A DNA stretch of 64,000 bases from Branchiostoma floridae (Eukaryota; Chordata; Leptocardii; Amphioxiformes; Branchiostomatidae), in assembly GCF_000003815.2 (NCBI RefSeq), contig NC_049982.1, positions 27,857,954 through 27,921,953 of the forward strand. Direction: 5' to 3'. The translations under genes and the position numbers were made by a program. Numbering within the stretch: the first letter of the stretch is position 1; the number at the start of each line of letters is the position of its first letter. This document shows positions 43,541 to 54,789 of the stretch, piece after piece. The notes under the pieces were generated by a model. That model was not told the origin of the DNA. It searched no databases and worked only from the letters and a program-made list of their open reading frames with translations.

Positions 43541-44744
43541 TTCCTGAGACAAGCACTAATTGTTTCAACTATAGTAAGGCGAGTGGGGGAACTCCACAAC
43601 ATCGGGGCCTGCTACGGACTCGAACCAGGAACATTTAACATATCTAACCGATCGTATTGAAAATGGGTCGACTAAAGATACACACCATGGCAAGCAAGTC
43701 CACGGGAAAACAACAAACCTATCCAATGTTTCGGAGGTAATAAGAACACCACTCGAAGCGACACCAAATATCATATTGGCAACTTCGATTTTTGAAATAC
43801 GCAATATCCACACATACATCCAGAGCGCGTCGCTATGACTCCCATGTAAGTCTACAGCTCTACATTCGGCGACTGCTTTAAGACAACGTCTTATAGAAAT
43901 CCCACCATTAATCCCCACTCTCCTGCTTGGTCATGGGACCATTAATAAGGATTTTGATTTGTGTCAGTGATATAGATTATTAGGTTCTTTCCTCTATCTG
44001 TTATTTTCTTTCATGATTGATGTATGTTTATAAGCAGGGGACCCTCTAATGACAATGACTGCCATGGCCTCTTGGCTAACTGTGCGTTGAAGTATTACTA
44101 GATACTATAGTAAGGTTCTAATGTGTCCTTGGTGGTATGAGCGTTCATTTGTAGAAAGTTGTCCTTTTGGTGGGTATAGGAGAAAGGTGGTCAGACATAG
44201 TCCATCAAATAAAACCGTTTAAGCAACACTTCGTTAACGTTATATGTACTGTTACTTTGATTGATTATCGAGTGTCAGTGAACAGTTGTTTTCTTTGCCA
44301 TACATTCAGCGTAAAGGCCAAAGAAAATTAGCACTGTGTTTCGGACTTTGACTTAAAAGACAACAACTGCTGTATACGCCTGATAACATATTGTATATGG
44401 CTACCATGCTGGTCAATGGTTAAATAAAGATGCCTGTAGTTATAGTTAACAGTTATCTTTGCTACTTTTTATTGATTTACCAGTCAGACTGATCACATAG
44501 AGTCCTATGCGTATGTGCATTACGTTCTGGGACTGTGCTGGAGAGGCCGCCATTTGTCTTAAGTTTGACAGGCCGTCTCCACTGCTACGGTCCCACTTGC
44601 ACCTGTGTTCGCAGGGAATGTAACACAAGCGGGGGTCCGAAGCCACCGATTTGTCCCAGTGGACTACCAGATACCGACGGTACATCTCAGTGTCTTTACC
44701 GATAGGTCACAGCGTTATATTGTCACCGAATTGATTTTGAATGA
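43541..44744. other. intergenic; old repeat shared with 50450-50650
   Basis: 44370-44540 (CGCCTGATAACATATTGTA ... GTTAACAGTTATCTTTGCTA) is similar to 50480-50650. No gene seen. Confidence 0.45.
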
Positions 44745-44840
44745 GAGTGTAAAGAAACCCAGGGGACCCGACTGTGCCCCAAATTTGCCAGCTAGACGCA
44801 GGCTGTATCACTCGGCCACGCAGGGGCCACGCCCGTTAGT
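44745..44840 (-). mobile_element. tRNA-like SINE head, degraded
   Basis: On the minus strand GCGTGGCCGAGTGATACAGC has the box A pattern of a Leu/Ser-type tRNA, but the box B (AGTCGGGTCCCC) is worn. Not a functional tRNA by eye. Confidence 0.4.
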
Positions 44841-46080
44841 GCAGAAAAAAAAACGCAAACTACTATCCCAAAGGGCCTCTTTTTTTGCAAACGGAACCTT
44901 AGCATAAGACGGGCGCGTATACAGCTATACATGACACACAATATATATGTGTCTACCGCCCCCTTGAGATCGTCCGTGTACCAATCCTCAAGTTGGCGAG
45001 AGGCGACGTCCTTCTTGCGGTGAAGGCTGAACAGACAGCGGCTCCGACATTTTAAGGTCGATATGGGACTTAGATAAAGAAGATGGGCTCATCCGCGTGA
45101 CTGATGGGTGTCAAGGGACATTTACTTGATAAGTACAAGGCTCCTCTGACGCGGCGACGGATTCAATATCCATCAATCTCTCGAAAAAACAGAATTACTC
45201 AGGTGTACAAGCAGACTTTTGGGACAAGAAGCAAAGTTTTCAGTATGTTTGCTTTTATGCTTTTCATGCAAATGTTTTGTGGTTGTACCGGCTGCTGTAT
45301 TTACTAGGGGCACCGCACGGGGAAGTTAACGTGATTACCTAGCGGCAGAAATCAAGAAATGGAAGTATTTGGTTTCGATATTCAATGATACCTGAAGGGT
45401 TTGTATATTATACAACTGTTGTGGTTGAATGCACTCAGGAATTGTTGATAACTTCACAAAATACTAATCACATGAATTACAACACACGCCACCAGAACTT
45501 TCAATGGACAATCTATTTAGAAAACGGTTTCCTGTTTGCTATTTGCCTTGGCAGATCAGATTACTAGAATACGACACTAAAAAAAAATAGGAAATTATCT
45601 GTAACGATCGCCTACAGCAAACAGTCCTTTTTTTTTCTAGATTCGCAAATGTTAGTCGATGTCCCAAACTTTCTTGGATAGATTTCAAACGCATGCATAA
45701 CGTTAACAACTAACTTTGCGAAACTCAAATGTAATTATTTGCACTTTAGTGTCCGGCTCAGCATGACAATTAGTCCCCCGACCAGTTTCTTTATTTTCCC
45801 TTTTACAGCTTTTCAGTTCAAGGAAATGTTTCCACGCGCCATGTCCTCAAGTGACAATATAAGAAGAATATATCATCGACTTGGCCGCCACACACATACA
45901 TCACACCCCATGAGCTTTACGGTAAATGCGTATTGACATGTTAGTATTAACGTTTTTTTTCTTATCCCCTTGGACTCCTTTCCTGCTTCGCCTCTCAGGA
46001 ACAAAGCAACTACTGACCATGTCAACTAACGCTGTAGTAGCAAATAAATCATATCTTAAGCTTTCCCCATGGCTATCAGT
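44841..46080. other. intergenic, no feature recognised
   Basis: Only short chance frames without motifs. Confidence 0.45.
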
Positions 46081-46330
46081 CAACACTTTCTTGAGTTTTT
46101 CTCATCCAAAGTATGAAACAAAACTGATCCTCTTAGTTTTAAAAAGGAGCTAGGGGATCCACATATACATGACTTACTCTCCGTGCCAAGAGCACTCAAA
46201 AATCATGACCGTATACATGTGTAGAACACGACATAACAAAACAAGAAATTCTGCTACAGTTCAATAAAAAAACCGCCAGGGGGCCAAAAGTATAATCTTA
46301 TACAAAATATCAAGACAACCTATACAGAAA
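46080..46330. repeat. diverged relative of the 14985-15250 repeat
   Basis: Shared words in the same order: CTTGAGTTTTTCTCATCCAA, GACTTACTCTC, CTCAAAAATCATGACC, AGAACACGA and CCGCCAGGGGGCC. Confidence 0.6.
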
Positions 46331-46739
46331 TTTTGAAAGGAAAGGAAAGTGATCCAGTTTTATCTCACTGAAAAGCTAGTCTTTCACTAGTCGTGACAGA
46401 AAAGACAGACGCTATGTTCTGTAGCTACAGGTTCAAACAATTTCCCTACCTCTTTTCGGCAAGCACAGCGAGTTTTAATGTTCACACAAAAATTCACATA
46501 CACACATATACACAAGGGTACATGAAAACATAGGCTTTTTTGAACGGTAACTAAATCCACTTACTAGCGTTGTTCTAAGATATAGACAACTCATTTTTCA
46601 GCCGCAAAACTTGATACGCAGCAAATGTACCCTTTCTGAGTTAAGAAGTTGTGTGAAAGAAGATAATTGACAGCACCACAAAAGCAGCATATAGCTCCTA
46701 TCACTGGCGATGACATTGAACCTCGGAAATAATTTGTCA

Positions 46740-47650
46740 CTTTTGGCAAGAATCCTCAACTCTGGTCACCACATGGGCGTTGATTTATTGAGTTGATGAT
46801 AGTGAGGATGGTATCCAGTGGTCATAAGCTTTGAGCAGAACATCTCAATCACAACAACTCCGCATGGAAGGAGACGCTTGTCGGAAGTGTGTGCCGAGAA
46901 TACTTTAAATTTTCTGCAGCACACCAGTTACTCAAGACGAGTTCCAGTGGAGGGGCGGGTGGGGCCATGATGCTGTCACGGAAAATAGAAAATTACTAAA
47001 CACTTTACACTAAGTACTTAAAAATCATGATAACTTCTAAAAATTTCAAAATCGTCGTGGTAGTCCGGCTCGCAAATAAAGAAACTGTCAATTGAAGGTA
47101 AACCTTTATCCTAAAGAAATGGGACACCCCGTGCGGTTTCCAGGAAGTCATTCGAGGTAGCCGGACCATTCCCTGCTTAGTCGGTGTACAATCAGCTTGA
47201 GAGTTGAGAAGAGCGCCAAATCTTGTATAATAAGCTTGGAACAGAGTATCTCAATCATGACTACTCCACATGAGTGAGGAACTCCACTCTGTACGGTGAC
47301 CTCCCTAGACTCTCTCATAAGATCAGGAAACGGAGGATGGCGCTGGCCGGACGCTGTGTCCGACACACAGAACTGGTAGCCAATCAGCTGATCCTCTGGG
47401 ACAGAAGGAAAGAGAAGAAGGGTCAGAATGCGCACAATCTTCATCAACAACCCAAAAGGGATACCCAAATTAGCAACATCACAGCAGAGCTTCGCTCCCT
47501 CATGGAGGGCAAGGCTGAGTGGAGAAGAAGGATCCATTGCGACCCGTGATGGCATCCCTGATGTCCACGTTCAAGGTCAAGCAAGGTACTCCACATGAAA
47601 GTAGACACTTGTCGGAACCATGTGTTTCGAATACTAAATATTACACGTAT
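46740..47650. repeat. dispersed repeat pair around a LINE fragment
   Basis: 46740-46920 (GAGCAGAACATCTCAATCAC ... GACGCTTGTCGGAAGTGTGT) resembles 47180-47270 plus 47588-47645 (GGAACAGAGTATCTCAATCA ... GACACTTGTCGGAACCATGT). The LINE fragment at 47274-47549 therefore sits inside the second copy. Confidence 0.55.
47274..47549 (+). pseudogene. reverse transcriptase C-terminus of a non-LTR element
   Basis: A 91-codon frame reading LYGDLPRLSHKIRKRRMALA, GRCVRHTELVANQLILWD, then TAELRSLMEGKAEWRRRI. The order LYG-LPR-S-KI-RR-LAGRC-RH-EL-LW and the closing M-W-R block is the C-terminal signature of RTE-like LINE polyproteins. Endonuclease and RT core are absent, so it is a dead 5'-truncated copy. 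Confidence 0.75.
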
Positions 47651-48486
47651 GGTACAAAACTGAATTGAAAGCTGATATGGCTGCAAATTGGAAAGTATTG
47701 CAGCTCCACTGAACCGATATTGCTCTCAATATTATTGCATGATTTTTCACGTCTGATTAGCCACACAAAATTGCAAACATGTTGACGTAAAATCAAATTC
47801 CAGGGTGAAGAAATGATTTCTTGCAAAAAAATTGCCTGACGTAAGAGAAGTGTTGTCCTCCAGCAAGTCAATGACTCCCAGCACATATCAAAATCATACA
47901 TTGGCTGGAGGTATCATGAAAAGTCACTACAAGCCTAAGCTGGAAAATATTGCCAAGGTGAATGGGCGAAGAGAGTGCTTCCAGAAGCTTGTGACAGGCT
48001 ATCGCCCCGTCTACAACAGGTCATAGAAGTCATGGATGCAGCAAAGGCTACTAAAGACATGCCTGTACAAGCCCTCATGTAGGGGTTGAATAAGTTTGCA
48101 ACCTGATTTATATGTGAAAGTTGCAATTTTGGACGGTCTTTGAAACACAATATTGACCATTTGCTTCGGTAACCAATTGAAATGAATATGGAATACTTGG
48201 ATGATTTAGAATTAGGCTGCAGTTGTAATATTTCTCATTCTGACAAAGTACAAATGAGTCAAGGCTGATAAGTGATATTGCATGACACTGTAAAATAGCC
48301 CCAAGCGTTTTCCATGCACTGAACTTCAAATGAACTCCAAATGACTTCAATGGTATCAACTTCCAGGCACCTTTGACCCGCTCCTGGCATCACGTGACCG
48401 GGCAGCTGGTACATGTCAGGAGTGAGTAAGTCAGCTAGCTACCTGTCTAATCTTTTAGCTTCCACTATATCGTCCTTACATGTATA
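47651..48486. other. intergenic; unassigned open block at 47830-48080
   Basis: One plus-strand frame gives GEWAKRVLPEACDRLSPRLQ, then QVIEVMDAAKATKDMPVQAL and a stop. That is exon-like in composition, but it has no splice partner or domain I recognise. It could be a retroelement or gene relic. Confidence 0.3.
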
Positions 48487-48690
48487 CCCCTGTCACATTA
48501 TTCACGATCTTCGGGCGTATCGATGGAAGATCGGCCATATATAAGATCGACAGAGGGTTGCGCGTATTTTTTCACCTGAAAACCATCCCTGTCACATGTA
48601 AGCCGTGTACAATTGTTGTCCAATAAAGCGAGGCTCGGGCGATTGCCACAGAATCGTCGTCCGATCGATTTTCGCCAAATGTGTCAGGGG
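48487..48690. mobile_element. MITE with CCCTGTCACAT ends, copy 2
   Basis: The left end is CCCCTGTCACATTATTCACG and the right end CGCCAAATGTGTCAGGGG. The interior (GATCGGCCATATATAAGATC, GGTTGCGCGTATTTTTTCAC) nearly matches 26147-26352. Confidence 0.85.
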
Positions 48691-49121
48691 TATTACACTC
48701 ACGCCACCCGAGCAGTTTTGTTTTATATCTTGCCCCGCGACCAGATTTCTTTAAAAGCTATGATCGTGTTTTTGGTGTTGTATTAGAGTTTACATAACTA
48801 CATACATACCAATACAAACATACAAGTAACGCTTGCTACCGATGGAAAGGATTTGAAGTCATTGTCAAAGTTAGACAACCTATTCTAACTTAACACTTGT
48901 GGGGCTGCGCTGTTTCATGTGGAATCATGGCGTAAAAACTCACACTAAAGACACAGGCATATTTCGTCTCTTTCCATTAGACATTGAGTAAGAATTTGCA
49001 ATAAACTTATAATATCATCATTTAGCAAGTAAGGGTGTGATGTAGGCGGCTCTTCGACTCATTGGTACTTGTATATGTTGCCACCTCTAGACCTGCCACT
49101 ACAAGCACCCCCCTCCCATCG

Positions 49122-49177
49122 TACACACACACACATACACACATACACACATACACACATACACACATACACACATA

Positions 49178-49218
<41 letters not shown>

Positions 49219-49222
49219 ACAT
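49122..49222. repeat. (ACACAT)/(CA)n microsatellite
   Basis: Eight-base ACACATAC units pass into a pure CA run. Confidence 0.95.
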
Positions 49223-49408
49223 GCATGCAATTGAGCACATAAAACCCGATGTCAGCTGGAATTTGCGCCACTGAATATGAAAATGCAGCGACCAGCTGTG
49301 GTAATGTTATTTTTTTTATGGAACACTGAGGTTTGTCTTGTATTGTTGTTATGCAACAGGTACGCAGGCGTTGTCCAAGTTCGAAGGGAAAACATTTTTC
49401 AGCATCAG

Positions 49409-49793
49409 GCCATGGTGATTTGATTATTTGGATAAGATCCACGCGAGCATCAATTTTCAACTGTTTCCAAAAATAATCATTCAATCACACTGTAAACAAC
49501 TATAAAATGAGCATATGTATACGTATGGCGTATGGAAAACCGATACTAAATGTTATTGAATGCAAATGTTAATTCCAAGGTCAAAAAAGAAGATGTAACG
49601 GAACAAAAATTAAGACCGTTATTTGATATGCCATATTCCATTGTCCTTTTCAACCGTTTTGCCACATAGATTTTCATACTGAAGGCAATTTTTGGGGTCC
49701 AAACTTTATTTTGATTCGTATGCTCGCATCAGTTTTGGGATTCCCTAATGATATTATTCATATTATTGTACCAACATGACCACATATACTTCT
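49409..49793. mobile_element. element of the GGCCATRTTGATTTG family
   Basis: The left end is GGCCATGGTGATTTGATTAT; the right end inverted is GGTCATGTTGGTACAATAAT. Both halves carry the inner CGCATCAGTTTTGGG-type word. No target duplication is clear. Confidence 0.55.
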
Positions 49794-51480
49794 AGTTGAG
49801 TCTTGTGTACAATTTGACTTATATATTTCTCTATTTCTAGAATAAACTTGGCGACTCGATTTCGAAGGACTTGAATAATGGTCGTCGTTTCATAAATATG
49901 ATTTTTGGGGAGGGGGCGCCATTCTCACAAAAACGTCCTCGATGTGTCCTTCGCATGACGCCAGGGGACCAACAGTGATTTCAACATAGTGTCATTAGCG
50001 ATGGAAACTTTTTCCAACAGGGATTTATCGATTAGGTTATAGAAGGGTCGAACCATCCCCTTGAGTTCTTAATGTCTTTATGAGTAGGATGAACTTGAGC
50101 TCCATGGAGTCTAGTAAGTCTTGATGAGTCGCCCTTTCTTGACAACTCAGGGTCTAGCAATCTGTCATAAAAGACAAGCCCAAGGGCACTTCTGTTACAC
50201 AACGGAGCTTCGTGTATGTCTTGTCTGATGTCTGGAGACAAGAAGACAGGAATTCATAAACACTGACAATCAATAAACTTTGATCTATGCTGCCTGTAGA
50301 TTCGGCACATGCTTAGCTCATCCAAAACCTTGACAGATGTCAAAGTATAATATCCTTTCCCGTCTATTGGTTCCAAATGATGTGTCAGAAAAAAAATAGT
50401 TTGCAACAGGCCAAATTTTGATGCACATGTAACGGAAGCGCTTTAAAATCCTACTCAAACTAGACAACAATTTCTGTACATGCCTGATAACACTTTGTAA
50501 CTGGCCATGGAGTATCATGATGGGCGAGTGTTAAAAGGTGTCTATAGGTATTGTTAACAGTTCACTTCGTTACTGATTTTTGCTGAATACAAACAATGCT
50601 CCAGCCAAAATGGTTCCTCTAAGTCCTGCAAATATGTACATGGCGTTCTGGAACAATGCTTCTCTAAATTATCTAAACACACTGTCTTTGGGGAAATAAT
50701 GTATCTTACCAAATCCATCTAAACGTTTTGTGCTATAGATCTTTTATCTGAAGAATAAGTAAATTTCATTTTTATTAAGAATCATATCGATTCCTTTGTG
50801 TTTTATGATTTCGAAGCAGGGTTATAAGTCAGGCTTGTATGAACTCTTTTTTTAGTATATACTGTTGAAAGTCAGTGCTGCCAGCAATACATGAATTCTC
50901 TATTGTTGATATTTGACTGCTTGCATATGGGATTCAATTCTTTAGAAATTTTGTGCTTAATGAATTGGAAAAAGGTCTAAATGACAATGGTTTAGGAAAA
51001 AGTACAGCTCAAAAAGTCGTGGGTGAACTTGCTTGTGATTGTTTATGTTTACTATTCCACCTTCAATTGGTTGAAAATACACGTTACACGTTACTTTCTT
51101 TTGCGTCGTATACTATAAATAGACTATAATTTTACTAATAACAATATTTCTTATAGAGCGATATTTTGAAATTTTCTAATGTTGTGTTGGGGAATTGTTC
51201 ACGTTATTTCACTTTCTTCTCTCTCCTATATGCCATCGAAGTTGTTAAGATTACTAGTCAAAGAAATGGAGAAAATATTAGAGTTTTTTTTACCGTCAAG
51301 TAAGAAACCAAGAAGCAAGAAAAGCTTGATATAAGTGAAATATATTACCTTCTCCCATAGTGACTCTATGTTGATGGTTCAACAGCGACACCTTGTAATG
51401 TTCACTAGAACTGCAATGGTTAACGCTATATCAATCCAGATATTAAGATGTGTTCGTTCTGCGTTTCAAAGATAGTATAT
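49794..51480. other. intergenic, no feature recognised
   Basis: The minus frame 50032-50241 (MSPDIRQDIHEAPLCNRSAL...) is unassigned. 50480-50650 is the partner of the 44370 repeat. Confidence 0.4.
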
Positions 51481-51832
51481 TACATTTGTGGTATACAAAT
51501 GACGTCAGAGGGACTCTCATAGTGTGACCTTATGCAAATACCCTCGGACTTTTATTTCATTTTCTTTTTCATTTCCGTCTTTAGAATGATTTTATGAGTT
51601 TTTTTTTGTCATTAGTTTACCAAAACTGTATATTTTGGCAGCTGTATACCATAGTATTAGTCAAAGTCCTATTTTAGCGGATGTATTTTGGGGACTGGAG
51701 TTAAATAGGCTTTTTTTACAGGAAGAGTCCATTCTTACCTGGAGGGGGATTTTTCAAGTTCAGTTTTCAAGTGATTTTGGACTGGTCTATTTTACTATTC
51801 AAGTCCATTCATACATGGGGACCTTTTCTTTC
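51481..51832. repeat. single copy of the 163-bp plus GGAAGAGTCC modules
   Basis: It has the same order as 18125-19235: ACCAAAACTGTATATTTTGG and CCATAGTATTAG, then GGAAGAGTCCATTCTTACCT and GGAGGGGGATTTTTCAA. So those two arrays form one composite dispersed element. Confidence 0.65.
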
Positions 51833-54468
51833 TAAATTCTATTTTGAATTGGGTTTCTTATACAAAATGCACTTTTTTTCAGTAATGCAACCTTCAAATC
51901 CTGCCAAGAACCTGTGTGCCTTTTTCTGTGTTTTGTATACTTAGTTGCACCCTGCTGGTACTTTTCATGAAGCCTGAAGACAGGTGTATCAAGTGACTCA
52001 CCTTTGTTTGTGCTGTTGTGTGTCTAAACATTGACGGTGGCTCTGTATACCGGCAGTAACCATAACATGTTATGACTGGCTGGATAGCAAATATTATATT
52101 TGAAATCAAGTAAAGTGTGCGCTCTGAAACTGCAGTTTGCCACAGGACATCCATAGGTACATTGATTAGTTTTAAACGTAATGTGGTCGTTCTTCCAAAA
52201 CACTCTGGCAAATGAGGTTGAATACACATATGTGGGAAAGTAGTAGTTTACCCTATATATGCCTGACACATCCTGTACCGTTGAGAACATGATCACGAAG
52301 CTTTAAAAACAGTGTCAGTTTTCAAGGTAACCATGTAGACATGACGAGTGCAAGTAATATCCATTTTGTCTGTAACAGCTGCCGTTTCTGTTCTTGTACA
52401 CATTACGCAGCCTTTGCACATTGTGATCTCTAACGTTAGTTGTTGAAGGGAGCTAACTTCACTTCTCGGTTTTAGTCTCGTATTTAGTCCTTGACCAGTT
52501 AAAGCACAAAACGGCGTTCTGATAAGCGGCCCACACCACACAGGTAAACACACTTAAACACACAAGCGCGTTATTTGTTACAAAATACTGTCGCGTGACT
52601 TTACTGAATGCAATGACGCAGACAGATGTCAAAGGTTATACCGTCGCCTGGTAACAGCCTGGGGCCCAGAGAAGGTGGAGTCCGCAGAAACACCTATCGT
52701 GGTTGAACACTTTTCCCTTAGAGGCGTCCTGTTGTTGAATGTATATTTAGGGTGTAGGGCTGTAGGCCCACTTGCAAAGGTAAGATTAGAGGTGAGTTAC
52801 CTGTACAGAAAATCCAGGTATCTTATTATCTTTGCTAACTTGTGAATGGGCGATACTAAAAACAATGGTCCAAACAAAGGATTCTGTTTGGTGGGGTATC
52901 TGACCGAAGTCCATTGACGTTTGAGACCCCATCCGAGTCATGTAAACAACACTAACCGCCACTGTTTTAGATAAAGTTTGACTTTAGAAGCCTTTTAAAA
53001 TGTCTTTACTTCATTCTTATTCTTTTCTTGGATCTGTAATCTGTTTATTTTCGAATCAGTCCAATTTCCTATTCCACTGATTTTTTCAGGTTCCGGTTTG
53101 GACCGGTCCAACAAGAAAAAACGGTTTTGTACCGGTGCACTTCACAGATACCACCCCTAGGTAAGATAGTTACCTCTTTCGAGTAGGCTGAAATATAAAT
53201 TTATTAGCGTTTTTATGTGTGCCTGAGTAGCATTGATTATGTGAATGAACAGCATAACTCGGGAAAGCCTGGATAGATTGTCTCAGATTTGGTATGTAAG
53301 ATCTTGATGAGAAAAAGAAATGGTTATATTCCAGACTCCCTAGCGCCTTGTTTCAGTACTGCAGTGGAACGTCTAGTTTTGATACATCAAACTGTAGTCG
53401 TAATTTTTTAGTGGTAGATATACATGTAGCTCCCTTGGGGTAGAGAGTAAGTGGCTTCGGTTTGGCTCCCCTAGCGGCTTTATGGAACTGCAGGGGCCGG
53501 TTAAGTTTCTTTAAAAGAGAAAAACTCAAAAAGGGGGTGACAAATCGTGATGATTTTTAACATGAAAAAAAATGTACATTAAGTCATGGTTCATGATGTA
53601 GTAGGTAGTAACGCATCAGACTAGATTTGCAAAACCAAATTTTCAAACTGATATGAGTTGCATGATATGACTATTCAAACACGTGACATATCTAACAGAG
53701 AGAGAGAGAGAAGAACGGTGATAGATATAAATATTAATAAATATAAACATTACCATTGAGTACTAATTCACAAACTTTAGTAGGAATATGCTATGATTCC
53801 ACAGTGGAAATTGACCGGAATTTCATACGTTTGGCATTTGGAAATTACGTGGAGGTGGGAATTGTTTAAAGTATGATATATTTTACACATCTTTTGTTAT
53901 CTGAGTGGAAAAGATAATCAAATTAACTGATGCAATATCATGTAAATAATGACCTTTTTTACATAATCAATAAGAAGTAGTTTTGATACGGCAGTCGCTA
54001 AAGTTAAGATCATTTTGTGAAGGTTAAGGTCCTGGGACTTTAGCGATTAAGATATTGGTATGCAATATATAAGGCAACATCGAAACAGAGCAATCTATAT
54101 TACCCTGGCATCGTCAGAGGTTTTTGAAGTTGGTATTGCGGTAGAATAAACCAAACTTTAGTACAGTATGTACAATGGTATGAGTAGAAAGCCGATATAC
54201 AAAAAAAGGAGCACTGTATATGCCGTTCCTGCTTGTACTTCCAAGTTTTTGGCAAACAAAAAAAATATGCGAAAATATTGTTGTGTGCCATGAGATATTT
54301 TGCACGTACTTGTATTTATTGCTGATTTGTATGTCAGGTTACTTTTAGGCTGTTGCTTTTATCAGTATCATCATAAAAATATCAGTATAAATAGCACAAA
54401 CTTTAACCAATGTGGAACATAAGATGCATGTATGTTTGCTTACTTTCTTACCTCTTCATCCCATGTAG
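51833..54468. other. upstream region of the CARD-TIR-Roco gene
   Basis: A possible noncoding first exon ends at 52779 (TTGCAAAG|GTAAGA), in a GC-richer block starting about 52640. 53320-53560 holds an inverted relative of the 14985-15250 repeat, and 53698-53712 is a short (GA)n. No other gene seen. Confidence 0.4.
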
Positions 54469-54500
54469 GACTTAAGGGTACTGCGTTCCACATTCAGTAA

Positions 54501-54789
54501 ATGATGGAGGAGAGACACGTGGAACTCCTTCGCAAGAATCGCGTGCAGATAGTAGATAATCTAGAATTTGATGACATTCGATACCATCTCGTTGACGCTG
54601 GGATCTTGAATGATCCTTGGCATCTTGACAGCATATACAGTTCTCGAACACGTGCAGATAAAGTCAGAGCTTTGCTAGACATTCTCCCGACCAGAGGACC
54701 AAAAGCATTCACGGTGTTTCTGGATGCCCTGAAGGACAGCTACCCTTACCTAGCTTGGATCTTGCAGGATGAAAGCCAAGAAGTAGAAG
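54501..54789 (+). CDS. CARD exon (exon 1 of coding part)
   Basis: The exon begins at 54469 after CTCTTCATCCCATGTAG. The first ATG at 54501 has TAA just before it in frame, fixing the start; the second Met follows at once. MMEERHVELLRKNRVQIVDN, LEFDDIRYHLVDAGILND and TRADKVRALLDILPTRGPKA fit the six-helix CARD pattern, including TRGPKAF like the TRG-x-A of caspase-type CARDs. A death domain is the alternative. It ends in phase 1 before GTAATG. Confidence 0.85.

Noticed and set aside
44745-44840. Possible tRNA-Leu/Ser gene on the minus strand
   Set aside because: Box A is good but box B is worn and I could not fold a full cloverleaf; treated as a SINE head.
49022-49484. 141-codon frame with Cys-Val runs
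   Set aside because: It passes through the (ACACAT)n microsatellite and has no motif.
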